From Psychrobacter sp. NG25 (lineage in GTDB: Bacteria > Pseudomonadota > Gammaproteobacteria > Pseudomonadales > Moraxellaceae), in NCBI RefSeq assembly GCF_015234355.1, contig NZ_JADGMV010000007.1:100865-164864 (forward strand): DNA of 64,000 nucleotides, read 5' to 3'. Of the stretch, positions 1 through 8,731 are shown piece after piece. The position numbers and the translations under genes are program-made. The notes below the pieces were generated by a model, which did not search any database, was not told the origin of the DNA, and saw nothing but the letters and a program-made list of their open reading frames with translations. The first letter of the stretch is position 1, and each line of letters begins with the position of its first letter.

Positions 1-788
1 AACTTTTTGACGTTAGATACGATGGTTTGATAATTGCTGAAACCAAATGGTGTGTACTCTTCCATGATGTCTGCATCAGCCACGCCTTTTGACTTCAAAA
101 ATGCCTTTAAAATCTGGTTGGTGGTGCGTGGATAGACGTAATCAGTACCCAGCAATACAAAGCGCTCTGCACCGCCGCCTTCTTCACTCATTAAATACTC
201 TACCGCTGGAATGGCTTGCTGATTTGGCGCAGCACCAGTGTAAAAAATATTTTCTGATTGCTCTTGTCCTTCGTACTGCACTGGGTAAAACATCAATCCG
301 TTTAACTCTTCAACCACGGGTAATACTGATTTACGCGATACGGAAGTCCAACCGCCAAAAATAACATCCACTTTATCTTGAGTTAATAGCTGACGAGCTT
401 TTTCAGCAAACAATGGCCAATCAGAGGCAGGGTCAACGACCACAGGCTCTAGCTGCTTGCCCAGTACACCGCCATTCGCATTGATTTCATCAATGGTCAT
501 TAATGCGGTATCTTTTAGAGAGGTTTCGGAGATGGCCATGGTGCCAGACAATGAATGCAAGATACCTACTTTGATGGTATCGCCATCAGCGGCAGGCTCA
601 GTCGTTGTTTCTGTAGTCGTTTCGGCTGTAGTTTCTGTCGATGTCGCAGTTTCTGCAGGTTTTTGACAGGCAGCGAGACTCAAACTACTGATGACGGCTA
701 TCGCCAATAGTGAAACGCGTGATTTGAGTTTGCTGTGAATATTCGACTCAACAAACTGAGGGTTGGCTAAAATTGGTAACGAAAACAT
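1..788 (-). CDS. urtA: Urea ABC transporter substrate-binding protein UrtA (5' part, runs off left edge)
   Basis: This is the periplasmic receptor of the UrtABCDE high-affinity urea importer; only about the first 262 codons are in the window. The product has a long N-region, a hydrophobic stretch and a lipobox (LAAC, Cys41), so it is predicted to be a lipoprotein tethered to the inner membrane. A Thr/Glu-rich linker follows, then the receptor fold with the family signature [27 protein letters not shown] and [10 protein letters not shown], which I recognise from UrtA rather than from amino-acid receptors. Two ATGs lie in frame; the one at 788 has AGGAG six bases upstream, whereas the one at 794 abuts it, so 788 is chosen. 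Other urt genes should lie to the left. An amide or branched-chain amino-acid receptor is the alternative. Confidence 0.85.
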   Translation of the reverse strand, partial: MFSLPILANPQFVESNIHSKLKSRVSLLAIAVISSLSLAACQKPAETATSTETTAETTTETTTEPAADGDTIKVGILHSLSGTMAISETSLKDTALMTIDEINANGGVLGKQLEPVVVDPASDWPLFAEKARQLLTQDKVDVIFGGWTSVSRKSVLPVVEELNGLMFYPVQYEGQEQSENIFYTGAAPNQQAIPAVEYLMSEEGGGAERFVLLGTDYVYPRTTNQILKAFLKSKGVADADIMEEYTPFGFSNYQTIVSNVKK

Positions 789-844
789 GTACATCTCCTA
801 AGTAAATACAAAAAATAAAATATTGTTACTTAACAGTGATTAAT

Positions 845-866
845 AGTTCAAGTTCCGTGCCAAGTT
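845..866 (-). promoter_or_regulatory. Probable sigma-54 promoter of urtA
   Basis: On the minus strand the sequence reads TTGGCACG, four bases, then TTGAA. This matches the -24/-12 consensus TTGGCACG-N4-TTGCA except that the -12 GC is GA; GG and GA are separated by exactly 10 bases. A start near 836 would give a leader of about 48 bases before urtA. TGCACC-like half sites near 953-959 and 985-990 could be NtrC contacts, but no complete palindrome is visible. Nitrogen-regulated sigma-54 transcription of urt genes is established in other proteobacteria. Confidence 0.65.
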
Positions 867-1175
867 AAAAAGGCCGTTATTTAGGAAATAACAGTACAAT
901 AATTAAAAATTGTGGCGTTTTTTCATTAATCTAGTGCATAGATTTTGGTAGGTTGCACCATAAAAGGGAATAAATAGAGAAACCGTGCACAATATAAAAA
1001 TATGACGTTAGCTTTGATAGAGACATTTGTTGCTAAAAAGTGTCAAAAACGCTACGGTTATATCTTTGAGAGATATTATTTTTGATAGAAATTGTCTTGC
1101 GCGCTTATATGATGGCAAGTCTGATAGTAAAAGTGCGCTGCTGCCATAATGGATTTTACTTCTAAGGAATGATGT

Positions 1176-2831
1176 ATGAACGCTCATGTAATACAGGCGT
1201 CTGTTTCAACAGATCATGGCAGCGCATCACCGCCGCTTAATAAAGTGACTAGATGTTTGGTTTTGCCGCTTATGTTTGGTGGTAGTGCCGTATTGGGATT
1301 GTCTTCGGCGCAAGCGGGAATGAGCAACGTTGAACAAGTCACTATTTATCAAGGTTTGGCGAGCGTGACACGGGCGCTGCCCATCGCAGGCAACGGTGAG
1401 CAAACCGTTGTATTTTCATGCTTGTCACCTCATATGGATAAAGAGAGCTTGAGTGTACAGGCGATGGGTAACGTCAACGTCGGTGAAATCAGTATTGAAG
1501 AATTGACTGGAGAGCAAGCAGCGCAATGCCAATATCAAGGTGATGCTAAGGTACAGACACAGCAAAGTACTTTAGCTAATATCAATGCTGAGTTAGAGGC
1601 TGCACGCTTAGCAAAAGCATATTTACAGAATTTGACCAAAGCCACTCAGGTCAATACGGATAGTACGATTGCTAATAATGCGCGTGATATAGAAACTCAA
1701 GCGACCAGTATTAACCAAAGAATTTTAGAGATTCAACAGCGTCAGGCGCGCGCGCAAGATGCACTTAATCAGCTTATGTTAGGCAGCGCGACATCAACCT
1801 TTAATAATGTGACACAGGTGAGTGTACGCACGGCCAGTCGCTCGCCAAGTACCCTTAAATTGCATTACCAAGTACGCGGCGCAGGTTGGGAACCTGCATA
1901 TCAAGCTCGCCTAAATACAACTAGTGAGCAGTTAAGTATCACAGCTTCTGCGATTATCGCCCAGCAGACGGGTGAGAATTGGACAAACGTACCTGTGACA
2001 CTCAGTACCGTTAATCCCAATCAGAGTACGACAGGGCAACTGCCTTATGTGCAGCGTTTGTCATTATATGAAGAGAATCAAGATGCGAATGTTAGGCGTG
2101 AGTCACCTATGATGGATGCTGCTCCTGTGATGATGGCAGAAGCGGCTTACACCAAAGGAGCAGGAGCACCTATGGCACCGCTACCGAACTTTACCGTTAG
2201 TAGCCAAAATAAAAATGGCATCATCGAGTATCGCTTACCGCAGTTAGTGAGCATTCCTAGTGATGGCAGACGGGTACGTACAGTGATTGGAGAGCAATCT
2301 GGTAGCAGTAAGCTATGGATTCGCAGCACACCAAGCGCTGAGACTGCCGCCTACTGGTATGCATCAGCGCCATTTCTAACACCAGACTGGGTAGATGGTT
2401 CGTTACAGCTGTACCGCGATGACAACTATGTAGGTCAGTCACGTTATAGCTACCAAATGCTAAAAGAGCAAGGCATCGGTTTTGGTAGTGATCCAAACAT
2501 GCTTGTGAAAGAGTTGACCAATGAAGACAAGCAAGGTGAGAAAGGTGTGCTAAACCGTACGCAAACCATAACGACCACCAACGCCTATCAGTTTACCAAT
2601 CAGCATAATCGCAGTGTACGTTTGCAAGTATTGGGCAGTGAGCCTATCAGCCGTGATGACAGTCTGAAAGTTACGGTCACTCATACGCCGCCTGTAACCG
2701 AACGAGATTGGAATGACAATCAAGGCATAGTAGCATGGGAGTTCGATTTGCCAAGTAAGCAGTCACACGTGATACGCTCGACGTCTCAGGTTAGCTATCC
2801 TGCAAATAAGCTATTAGCTGGCAATCGATAA
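1176..2831 (+). CDS. Secreted DUF4140/DUF4139 domain protein (MuiA-like)
   Basis: This 551-residue protein has no established enzymatic function. A hydrophobic segment at about residues 27-48 ending SSAQAG looks like a Sec signal peptide after a long N-region. The N-terminal DUF4140 region (about 55-150) is followed by a coiled stretch rich in Gln and Ala (about 120-200) and the DUF4139 beta-rich region (about 215-545), with the characteristic YQVRGAGWEPAYQARL. Some relatives are annotated as mucoidy inhibitor A, but that is only a family name here. ATG at 1176 follows AAGGA. The gene is divergent from urtA, so the intergenic region serves both, and it is followed 93 bases later by the NRDE gene on the same strand. 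Confidence 0.8.
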   Translation: MNAHVIQASVSTDHGSASPPLNKVTRCLVLPLMFGGSAVLGLSSAQAGMSNVEQVTIYQGLASVTRALPIAGNGEQTVVFSCLSPHMDKESLSVQAMGNVNVGEISIEELTGEQAAQCQYQGDAKVQTQQSTLANINAELEAARLAKAYLQNLTKATQVNTDSTIANNARDIETQATSINQRILEIQQRQARAQDALNQLMLGSATSTFNNVTQVSVRTASRSPSTLKLHYQVRGAGWEPAYQARLNTTSEQLSITASAIIAQQTGENWTNVPVTLSTVNPNQSTTGQLPYVQRLSLYEENQDANVRRESPMMDAAPVMMAEAAYTKGAGAPMAPLPNFTVSSQNKNGIIEYRLPQLVSIPSDGRRVRTVIGEQSGSSKLWIRSTPSAETAAYWYASAPFLTPDWVDGSLQLYRDDNYVGQSRYSYQMLKEQGIGFGSDPNMLVKELTNEDKQGEKGVLNRTQTITTTNAYQFTNQHNRSVRLQVLGSEPISRDDSLKVTVTHTPPVTERDWNDNQGIVAWEFDLPSKQSHVIRSTSQVSYPANKLLAGNR

Positions 2832-2924
2832 ATGCTACTCGATTAGTAAGTAAAACCTCAAACGATGCGCTTTTTTTTGCTAAAAAGTATTGCTATAACA
2901 GAAGATTATTATAAAAGGAATGCT

Positions 2925-3740
2925 ATGTGTATCGTCACCATTGCTTGGCAGTTATTTGATGAGCTGCCATTGGTATTATTGTCCAATCGTGATGAGTTTC
3001 TGGAGCGTCCAACTGAGCCTTTACATCAATGGTCTGATCAACCTATTTATGCTGGACGTGATAAGCAAAGCGGTGGCACATGGCTAGGTATTCATCAAGA
3101 AAAACAGACGAGTTTTTTTGAGCAAAACGGCCGTTGGGCTGCGGTATTAAACTTTCGTGATGGTGTGCAGGCAGGGACAGACGAGCGTTCGCGCGGTGCG
3201 TTAGTGACTGACTTTTTGACAAGTACTATTAGCCCAATGGATTTTGCCCGAAATATTACTTTGCAAGATTACGCTGGCTTTAATCTTATTATTGGTGATA
3301 CAGCACAAGCTGTCATCGTTAATAATCGCGGTCATGCGCCGACACCATTGTATGCAGGTTTACATGTGCTTTCTAACGGTCAGCCAGAGGACAGTTGGTT
3401 TAAGACGGAACGTCTACGTGGCAGGCTACGTCAAGAAGTATTGCCATTGATTGCTGAGGACAGCTCGCCTGAGTGCTGGCAAGAGGCTGCCTTTGATGTG
3501 TTATCTGATAATACGCCAGCACCAGCAGATAAGCTGCCTGATACTGGCGTGGCGCTTGAGGTGGAGCAGATGCTGTCTTCTATTTATATTGAACCAGTGG
3601 CTTTTGGCAATACAGAAAACAATGTACCCACTTATGGGACTCGTACCCAAAGTATTTTGACGTTGCGCAAAGAGGGCGATACGGGCGCAAACTTCACCGC
3701 GAATATTACCAGTCGAGAGTTTGATCATCATTCAAAGTAA
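2925..3740 (+). CDS. NRDE/TANGO2 family protein
   Basis: The 271-residue product begins MCIVTIAW and carries LLSNRDEF near the N-terminus, the Asn-Arg-Asp-Glu motif that names the NRDE (DUF833, TANGO2-like) family. The conserved Cys2 and an Ntn-hydrolase-like fold are known for the family; the biochemical role in bacteria is not settled, although TANGO2 proteins have been linked to haem trafficking. An upstream in-frame ATG at 2865 would add 20 residues, but families of this type start at the MC dipeptide and AAGGA sits just before 2925, so the shorter start is used. The gene ends in a bidirectional terminator shared with rppH. Confidence 0.8.
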   Translation: MCIVTIAWQLFDELPLVLLSNRDEFLERPTEPLHQWSDQPIYAGRDKQSGGTWLGIHQEKQTSFFEQNGRWAAVLNFRDGVQAGTDERSRGALVTDFLTSTISPMDFARNITLQDYAGFNLIIGDTAQAVIVNNRGHAPTPLYAGLHVLSNGQPEDSWFKTERLRGRLRQEVLPLIAEDSSPECWQEAAFDVLSDNTPAPADKLPDTGVALEVEQMLSSIYIEPVAFGNTENNVPTYGTRTQSILTLRKEGDTGANFTANITSREFDHHSK

Positions 3741-3766
3741 CTGAAACCAATAGCTGAAAAACAATA

Positions 3767-3819
3767 AAAAACACCCTTGGTAATGGCTAAAAACTCTAGC
3801 AATTACCAAGGGTGTTTTT
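3767..3819. terminator. Bidirectional intrinsic terminator, NRDE gene / rppH
   Basis: The perfect arms ACACCCTTGGTAAT (3771-3784) and ATTACCAAGGGTGT (3802-3815) are flanked by A-runs on the left and T-runs on the right, so the hairpin can end transcription from both converging genes. Confidence 0.9.
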
Positions 3820-3845
3820 TATTACATTATAAATCGAGCGATTTA

Positions 3846-4364
3846 TTACACTATCAAATGATTTTCTTGCTCAGGGATAATCAGTTCTTGCTTTAAGGGA
3901 AGCTCGCGCACCAGTTCTTGCAAGGCACGGCGATAAACGCCTCGTTTAAAATGAATCACTTGTCCGAGTGGATACCAGTAACTGACCCATTGCCAATGGT
4001 CAAATTCTGGCTTCCCTTCATCGAAGCGGATATGTTGAGTATTTGCCTCATCTAAGCGCAGCAAAAACCATTTTTGTTTTTGCCCAATACACAAAGGGTG
4101 TTGTCCATGTCGCACATAGCGTTTTGGCAGACGATAACGCAACCAATCTTGCGTCACTGCCAACAAGTCTACATGACGCGGATGTAGGCCGACCTCTTCC
4201 CAGAGCTCGCGATACATCGCATCCATCGGCGTCTCTCCGCGGTCGATACCGCCTTGCGGAAACTGCCAAGCGTTGTGACCAATACGTTTTGCCCACAGAA
4301 CCTGCCCTTGTGTATTTGCCAAGATGATGCCGACATTGGCGCGAAAGCCGTCTGCATCTATCAT
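3846..4364 (-). CDS. rppH: RNA pyrophosphohydrolase RppH (Nudix)
   Basis: RppH removes pyrophosphate from the 5' end of triphosphorylated mRNAs and so primes them for RNase E decay. The 172-residue product starts [15 protein letters not shown], the near-invariant N-terminus of the NudH/RppH group, and has a complete Nudix box at residues 38-60 (GGIDRGE...RELWEEVGL) with the metal-binding glutamates. WQFPQGG just before the box is also typical. Length fits the family. It stands alone, converging on the NRDE gene. Confidence 0.93.
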   Translation of the reverse strand: MIDADGFRANVGIILANTQGQVLWAKRIGHNAWQFPQGGIDRGETPMDAMYRELWEEVGLHPRHVDLLAVTQDWLRYRLPKRYVRHGQHPLCIGQKQKWFLLRLDEANTQHIRFDEGKPEFDHWQWVSYWYPLGQVIHFKRGVYRRALQELVRELPLKQELIIPEQENHLIV

Positions 4365-4908
4365 GACTAAACCTTTTTAATTTATTTAAAATAGCTTATT
4401 TCGATCTAAAACCATGACAACAATCATAATTATTATAAGGTGATTATTGTCGATATTAGGTCAAAATAAGATTCATTACCGTTATTAAACCAAGAAACAA
4501 GCAAAATGTGTAACAGTATTTTGCTATAAAATGTTTCACGAGTTTAGCTGTTTAAAATCAAGTGGTTATAAATAAACTTTTGTAAGTTTATTTGAGGGGT
4601 ATTACAGCGAGGGCAAGTTTCAGTAATGGCGGTGGGATAAGTGTATTAGTACTCAGCTATGATTTAAAAACGATCATTATAAATAAATCATGAATTAAAG
4701 AAGCTAGGCTAGCTGAATGTAACTAGAGTCATGATAGTAGTCAACGACAGTTAACGAGAATGGGGATATAAAATCTCGCTTTGGCTTATGCTACACTAGC
4801 AACGTGATATAACTACCCATACAGTATTAAGGCAACGGGTATTATTAAAAATAAAAAGCAGAGAACCTGCTAATTGAAAACTAATAATTGAAATAAGGAA
4901 CAGGCGAA
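4365..4908. other. Intergenic region between rppH and the OsmC gene
   Basis: This AT-rich 544-base spacer separates two divergent genes, so it should hold both promoters. I see no convincing ORF, RNA gene or long inverted repeat, and no near-consensus -35/-10 pair. Confidence 0.5.
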
Positions 4909-5322
4909 ATGTCAGAGTCAAAAGCAAGTGTTACATGGCAAGAAAACAAAGCATTTATGGGCGTGTCACCGTCAGGACATAACGTGCAAATCGATGCAGA
5001 CAAAGAAAAAGGCGCCAGTCCAATGGAGCTGATTCTATTAGGACTTGGTGGTTGCGCTAGTTATGATGTGGTAGAGATTTTACAGAAATCACGCCAAGCA
5101 GTGACAGACGTGCGTTGTGAATTGACCGCACAACGTGCTGAAACCGTACCAGCGGTATATACCGATATTCATATGCATTTCGTGGTGACGGGTCAAGATG
5201 TTAAAGAAAAACAAGTCGAAAAAGCCATCCATTTATCAGCAGAAAAATACTGCTCAGCCAGTAGAATGTTGGTACAGGGCGGCGTGAACGTTACTCATGA
5301 TTTTGAAGTTATTGCAGGGTAG
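4909..5322 (+). CDS. OsmC family peroxiredoxin-like protein (YhfA type)
   Basis: The 137-residue protein has the OsmC fold hallmarks: a first cysteine in LGGCASYDV (Cys49) and a second in EKYCSAS (Cys115), the thiol pair used by OsmC/Ohr proteins to reduce organic hydroperoxides. The short N-terminus and GASPMELILLGLGGC favour the YhfA subgroup over Ohr. The substrate is unknown for that subgroup. ATG at 4909 follows AAGGAACAG. It is followed after 14 bases by a MAPEG gene and the pair probably forms one transcript. Confidence 0.85.
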   Translation: MSESKASVTWQENKAFMGVSPSGHNVQIDADKEKGASPMELILLGLGGCASYDVVEILQKSRQAVTDVRCELTAQRAETVPAVYTDIHMHFVVTGQDVKEKQVEKAIHLSAEKYCSASRMLVQGGVNVTHDFEVIAG

Positions 5323-5336
5323 AGGCGAGTATATTA

Positions 5337-5762
5337 ATGAATGCACTTTTGGAGTTGGTCTCTAATACCGCAGCATCTGCCATTTGGGCAATGGTGGTGG
5401 CAAGTTTGTTACCATGGTTAGTATCAATCATTGCAAAAGCGTCTGGCGGTTTTAAGCTCAGAAATAATGCACATCCTCGCGATTTTTTTCAAAATGCGAC
5501 AGGAATGGCGGCACGTGCTAATGCTGCACAGCAAAACAGCTATGAGACGTTGCCAATATTTTTGGCGGCTGTCCTAACGGCAATGCTGTTCTTCGTGCCG
5601 CAGGCGATTATCAATGTATTGGCTTGGCTATATGTGCTGATTCGTATTGGCTTTTGTGTGGCTTATATCACCAATTTGGCAACGTTTCGCTCAATACTCT
5701 GGGCGTTATCAATGGCTTGCTGTTTGATGCTATTCTATTTAGCGATTCGAGTGAGTATTTAA
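5337..5762 (+). CDS. MAPEG family membrane protein
   Basis: The 141-residue product is hydrophobic with about four predicted membrane segments (roughly residues 10-32, 72-92, 95-115 and 120-140). The loop after the first segment contains RNNAHPRDF, then ARANAAQQNSYETLPIF, the ARANCHQ(N)ArE-like signature of membrane-associated proteins in eicosanoid and glutathione metabolism. Bacterial members are mostly uncharacterised; glutathione transferase or peroxidase activity is possible. Co-transcription with the upstream OsmC gene (14-base gap) would group two candidate peroxide-detoxifying proteins, but that is inference. Confidence 0.8.
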   Translation: MNALLELVSNTAASAIWAMVVASLLPWLVSIIAKASGGFKLRNNAHPRDFFQNATGMAARANAAQQNSYETLPIFLAAVLTAMLFFVPQAIINVLAWLYVLIRIGFCVAYITNLATFRSILWALSMACCLMLFYLAIRVSI

Positions 5763-5823
5763 TACGGTTCGTCAGGTTTATTAAGTTCAGGTGCATGAGT
5801 TTTAAGACAGTTTAGCTGTTAGA

Positions 5824-5888
5824 TAAAAGCAGTTATCATTAGCGTACACTGGCTTGCAGTGCGCTAATGATAACTGCTTTATTTTTTT
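5824..5888. terminator. Bidirectional terminator overlapping the 3' end of dusC
   Basis: The 19-base arms at 5826-5844 and 5862-5880 (AAAGCAGTTATCATTAGCG and its complement) enclose an inner CACTG/CAGTG stem. A T-run follows on the plus strand and a shorter one on the minus strand. The dusC stop codon (5839-5841) lies inside the left arm, so the last dusC codons form the loop and the right arm. Confidence 0.85.
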
Positions 5889-6858
5889 CTCGTTTCATAC
5901 TATCCCATACTATTTTGGCTTCGCCATAGCCTTTGGTGAGCATGGCGAGCCATTGCTTGTAGCGACCAACCAATATGACTTCAGTTTTAGCTTGACCTTC
6001 CAAAAATTTAATCTGATGTGCGATTAAATCTTCCCATGCTAAGGCAGTCATCATTCCCGTATTATTAATATTGCTATCAACCTGCGCAATCAAATCGGGA
6101 CGGGTAACCGCACCGCGACCTAACATTAAATGTTCTGTACCTGCTTGCGTCATACAGTTCTGTGCATGCTCTGCATTCCATATTTCACCATTGGCGATGA
6201 CAGGAATATCGAGCGCATTAAAACTTTGAATCTTGTCCCAGTAGGCGGGCGGCTTATAGCCTTGGGTTTTGGTTCGTGCATGAATGGTTAGCCAATCAGC
6301 ACCACTATCATTAATCGCGCCACGAATATCATCCATGCGACTGGTATCGGTATAACCTAAACGTATCTTGGCCGAGACTGGAATGTCAGTAGGTACCGCT
6401 TGACGCACTGCGCTGATAATCTGATATATGGTTTCGGGTTCATCCAATAATACTGAACCACCACGATGGCTGTTTACCGTTTTAGCAGGGCAACCAAAAT
6501 TGATATCAATGGCAGGTGCACCAAGCTCGGCAGCATAAGCAGCATTGTCTGCCATGAGTTGCGCTTCGCTGCCTAAAAGTTGCAAATGAATCGATGTGCC
6601 ACAAGCAGTCTTGGCATCATGACGTAATTCTGGAACGTATTTATAAAACACATGCGCGGGCAAGACATGCTGAGTCACACGAATAAACTCGCTCACCGAC
6701 CAATCATAGGGACGACCTAAATCTGCCGCAATTTGCGTTAGAATTTGTCGCATTAATGGATCGGTCAGTCCTTCCATTGGCGCAAGTAAGCGGACGGGAT
6801 TAGCAAATAACTGATGGATGGTGTTTTGACGTGCTTGAAGTTGCTGACTATTATTCAT
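5839..6858 (-). CDS. dusC: tRNA-dihydrouridine synthase (DusC type)
   Basis: The FMN- and NADPH-dependent enzyme reduces a uridine of the tRNA D-loop. The 339-residue protein shows LLAPMEGLTDPLMR (FMN-binding start), SEFIRVTQHVLP and YVPEL, which point to DusC (U16) rather than DusA or DusB, and the catalytic cysteine in INFGCPAKTVN (Cys123). HARTKTQGYKPPAYWDKI is the usual substrate-loop region. It has about 20 extra N-terminal residues compared with E. coli DusC; no internal Met gives a better start. Transcribed alone, leftward. Confidence 0.9.
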   Translation of the reverse strand: MNNSQQLQARQNTIHQLFANPVRLLAPMEGLTDPLMRQILTQIAADLGRPYDWSVSEFIRVTQHVLPAHVFYKYVPELRHDAKTACGTSIHLQLLGSEAQLMADNAAYAAELGAPAIDINFGCPAKTVNSHRGGSVLLDEPETIYQIISAVRQAVPTDIPVSAKIRLGYTDTSRMDDIRGAINDSGADWLTIHARTKTQGYKPPAYWDKIQSFNALDIPVIANGEIWNAEHAQNCMTQAGTEHLMLGRGAVTRPDLIAQVDSNINNTGMMTALAWEDLIAHQIKFLEGQAKTEVILVGRYKQWLAMLTKGYGEAKIVWDSMKREKNKAVIISALQASVR

Positions 6859-6948
6859 GCTTGTTGTTCACTGCTAAAAGGTTGCTATAACGGAAGATAG
6901 ACTACGAATTTAGAATGGCAAATACGAAGAGTGACTAAGTGAGGAAAG

Positions 6949-8448
6949 TTAGGTATTACCGAAAATAACTTTCTTGCCTGTCTGTAAGCCGGATATCAGA
7001 TCTTTAATATTATGAATGTCCAAATTACTCTGGGCACGAGTGCAAGCAACATAGAGCAAACGTAACTCTTCTGGGCTTATCTTGATCGCATTGGTGGTGA
7101 CATCATAATAGAAATCATCGTCTAACTGAACCTTTCCCCATTCAAGCCCTTTGGCTTTGTGAGCAGTTGAGATGACATAGTCGGCATTTTCGATACTGGT
7201 CAAGCTATTGACCGCTTGACTCAATACGTTGGTGCCATGATCATCGACCAATTTCACCAGAGTTTTGAGATCACTGCCTTCATTGGTTTCGGCGTATTCT
7301 TGCACATCGCCCCAATTATAAAAGTATGCCAGTTCAGGCACACCATAAGCAGACTTACCATTTTTTAAATTTTCGGCGGCCTGACAGAATTTGAGCATAC
7401 GGTCAGTGTCTGCTTGTAATGCTACACGGTGCCCAAGCTTGAGACCGGTCAATAGTTGCGACATCGCAGCGGCATTGGTACGACATAGAATGGCGTCTTT
7501 TTTGCTGTGTACCATACCTTTTTCAGTAGAGGATTGTTTATTAGGATTGCCCTTAAGCGGTACGTCTTCTTGCAGTGCTTTCAGCAATGTATTGGCAACT
7601 TCTGCAATTGGCTCACCAAAGCGAAAAGACTGCGTCAATAAGGTTTGTGGCAGCGGCAGTTTTTTCATGGCATTGACCGCACCACGCCACTCGTAAATCT
7701 GCTGATGCGCATCGCCTACATAGATAACCTGTCTCGGTTGCTGAGTCAAAATCCCCATCATCAGCGGATCTGCATCTTGCGCTTCATCAAACAAAATGAA
7801 ATCTGCTGGAATGCTCGGCTTAGACAATGCCCAAAGTTTTAGATAAATATCATGCCCGATGCCAGCAGGATGACGCGCATCAATCGACTGTAACCAGCGT
7901 TGTTCTACGGCAGGGTAGAGCATCTCACGTAATTGCTCTGCATCTGAATCATCGAGCCAACTCGGAAACAATATATGTCTAGGGGCAGGGTAGCTAGCAT
8001 GCGTACTACAAAAGTTGCTCACGGCGTCACTGACGAAGCGCGATAATCGAGCTGGCGTGAGCGTAATATATTTGTTTATACCATCCATTTGCCGCCGTAC
8101 TTGGACAGGTTGCAGGCCCAAATCATCGCCAAGACGCTTGGGGGAGAATCTTGGTAAGGATAGTTTGGCCGTGATATCACGTGCAACATGACGATAGGCA
8201 AGCGAATGAAAGGTACGACATTCCACATGTGATGGAAATTTTGAACGAGCATCATTGGCAATCGTTTTATTAAAAGCTAAATATAAGCCGCGTCCGCGCA
8301 GGCGCTCACCGATGAGTTTTAGCGTTGTGGTTTTACCAGCACCCGCATAAGCCACCACTTTGAATGACTTGTGATCCATCGCCATATTGAGCGCATTTAA
8401 TTGCTCGTCAGTGGGATCGCTCATATAAGCTGGCATAGATGCGGACAT
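6949..8448 (-). CDS. UvrD/Rep-like superfamily 1 helicase
   Basis: This 499-residue ATP-dependent DNA helicase is shorter than UvrD or Rep (about 700). Motifs in order: TDEQ Q-motif (about 13-16), Walker A AYAGAGKTTTL (33-43), FNKTIANDA, DEAQDAD (motif II), GDAHQQIYEWRGA (motif III), QSFRFG (motif IV), STAHKAKGLEW (motif V) and LLYVACTRAQ (motif VI). The missing 2B insertion and the overall pattern resemble the Fbh1/F-box-helicase-like branch. A role in recombination or repair is plausible but not shown. Several Met codons lie near the start; TAGGT precedes the first. No nuclease or toxin partner is adjacent. Confidence 0.85.
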   Translation of the reverse strand: MSASMPAYMSDPTDEQLNALNMAMDHKSFKVVAYAGAGKTTTLKLIGERLRGRGLYLAFNKTIANDARSKFPSHVECRTFHSLAYRHVARDITAKLSLPRFSPKRLGDDLGLQPVQVRRQMDGINKYITLTPARLSRFVSDAVSNFCSTHASYPAPRHILFPSWLDDSDAEQLREMLYPAVEQRWLQSIDARHPAGIGHDIYLKLWALSKPSIPADFILFDEAQDADPLMMGILTQQPRQVIYVGDAHQQIYEWRGAVNAMKKLPLPQTLLTQSFRFGEPIAEVANTLLKALQEDVPLKGNPNKQSSTEKGMVHSKKDAILCRTNAAAMSQLLTGLKLGHRVALQADTDRMLKFCQAAENLKNGKSAYGVPELAYFYNWGDVQEYAETNEGSDLKTLVKLVDDHGTNVLSQAVNSLTSIENADYVISTAHKAKGLEWGKVQLDDDFYYDVTTNAIKISPEELRLLYVACTRAQSNLDIHNIKDLISGLQTGKKVIFGNT

Positions 8449-8494
8449 AACAAAGTTACCTAAAAGAATAAAACATGGTCAAAAATGATGGGGG

Positions 8495-8524
8495 TAAAAA
8501 AAGCCACTGCATAGACAATGGCTG
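8495..8524 (-). terminator. Leftward terminator-like hairpin before the helicase gene
   Basis: On the minus strand AGCCATTG, six bases and CAGTGGCT are followed by seven T. The hairpin lies about 210 bases beyond the end of tatC and would stop tat read-through before the helicase gene. Confidence 0.7.
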
Positions 8525-8535
8525 ATTAATGATAA

Positions 8536-8643
8536 TATAGTCAATCCTTTATAAATTGGATATGGTGTCAGTCTCGCTTAGCCTACTATTTGTAGTACTT
8601 TCACTTGCCTTCCTTGTATCCAAATTATATTAAACCGACTATA
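8536..8643. repeat. 108-bp intergenic repeat, copy 1 (TATAGTC/GACTATA ends)
   Basis: The element begins TATAGTC and ends GACTATA and carries CTTGTATC 77 bases from its left end, 16 bases before the terminal inverted repeat. Two other elements in the window (41020-41127 and 49737-49843) share the ends, the length and the position of this core. No ORF is present. It fills the tatC-helicase spacer. Confidence 0.65.
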
Positions 8644-8731
8644 GTCAAAAGAGGTATCGACGATTACTTGAGGCTTAAGTAGCCATATTAACAGATTAGC
8701 GCGTTGGCCTGTTTTGAATTAACTGGTAAGT

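Noticed and set aside
6949..8448. UvrD-like helicase as part of a defence island
   Set aside because: No nuclease, toxin, methylase or other defence gene is adjacent; neighbours are dusC and tatC, and the helicase fits repair or recombination.
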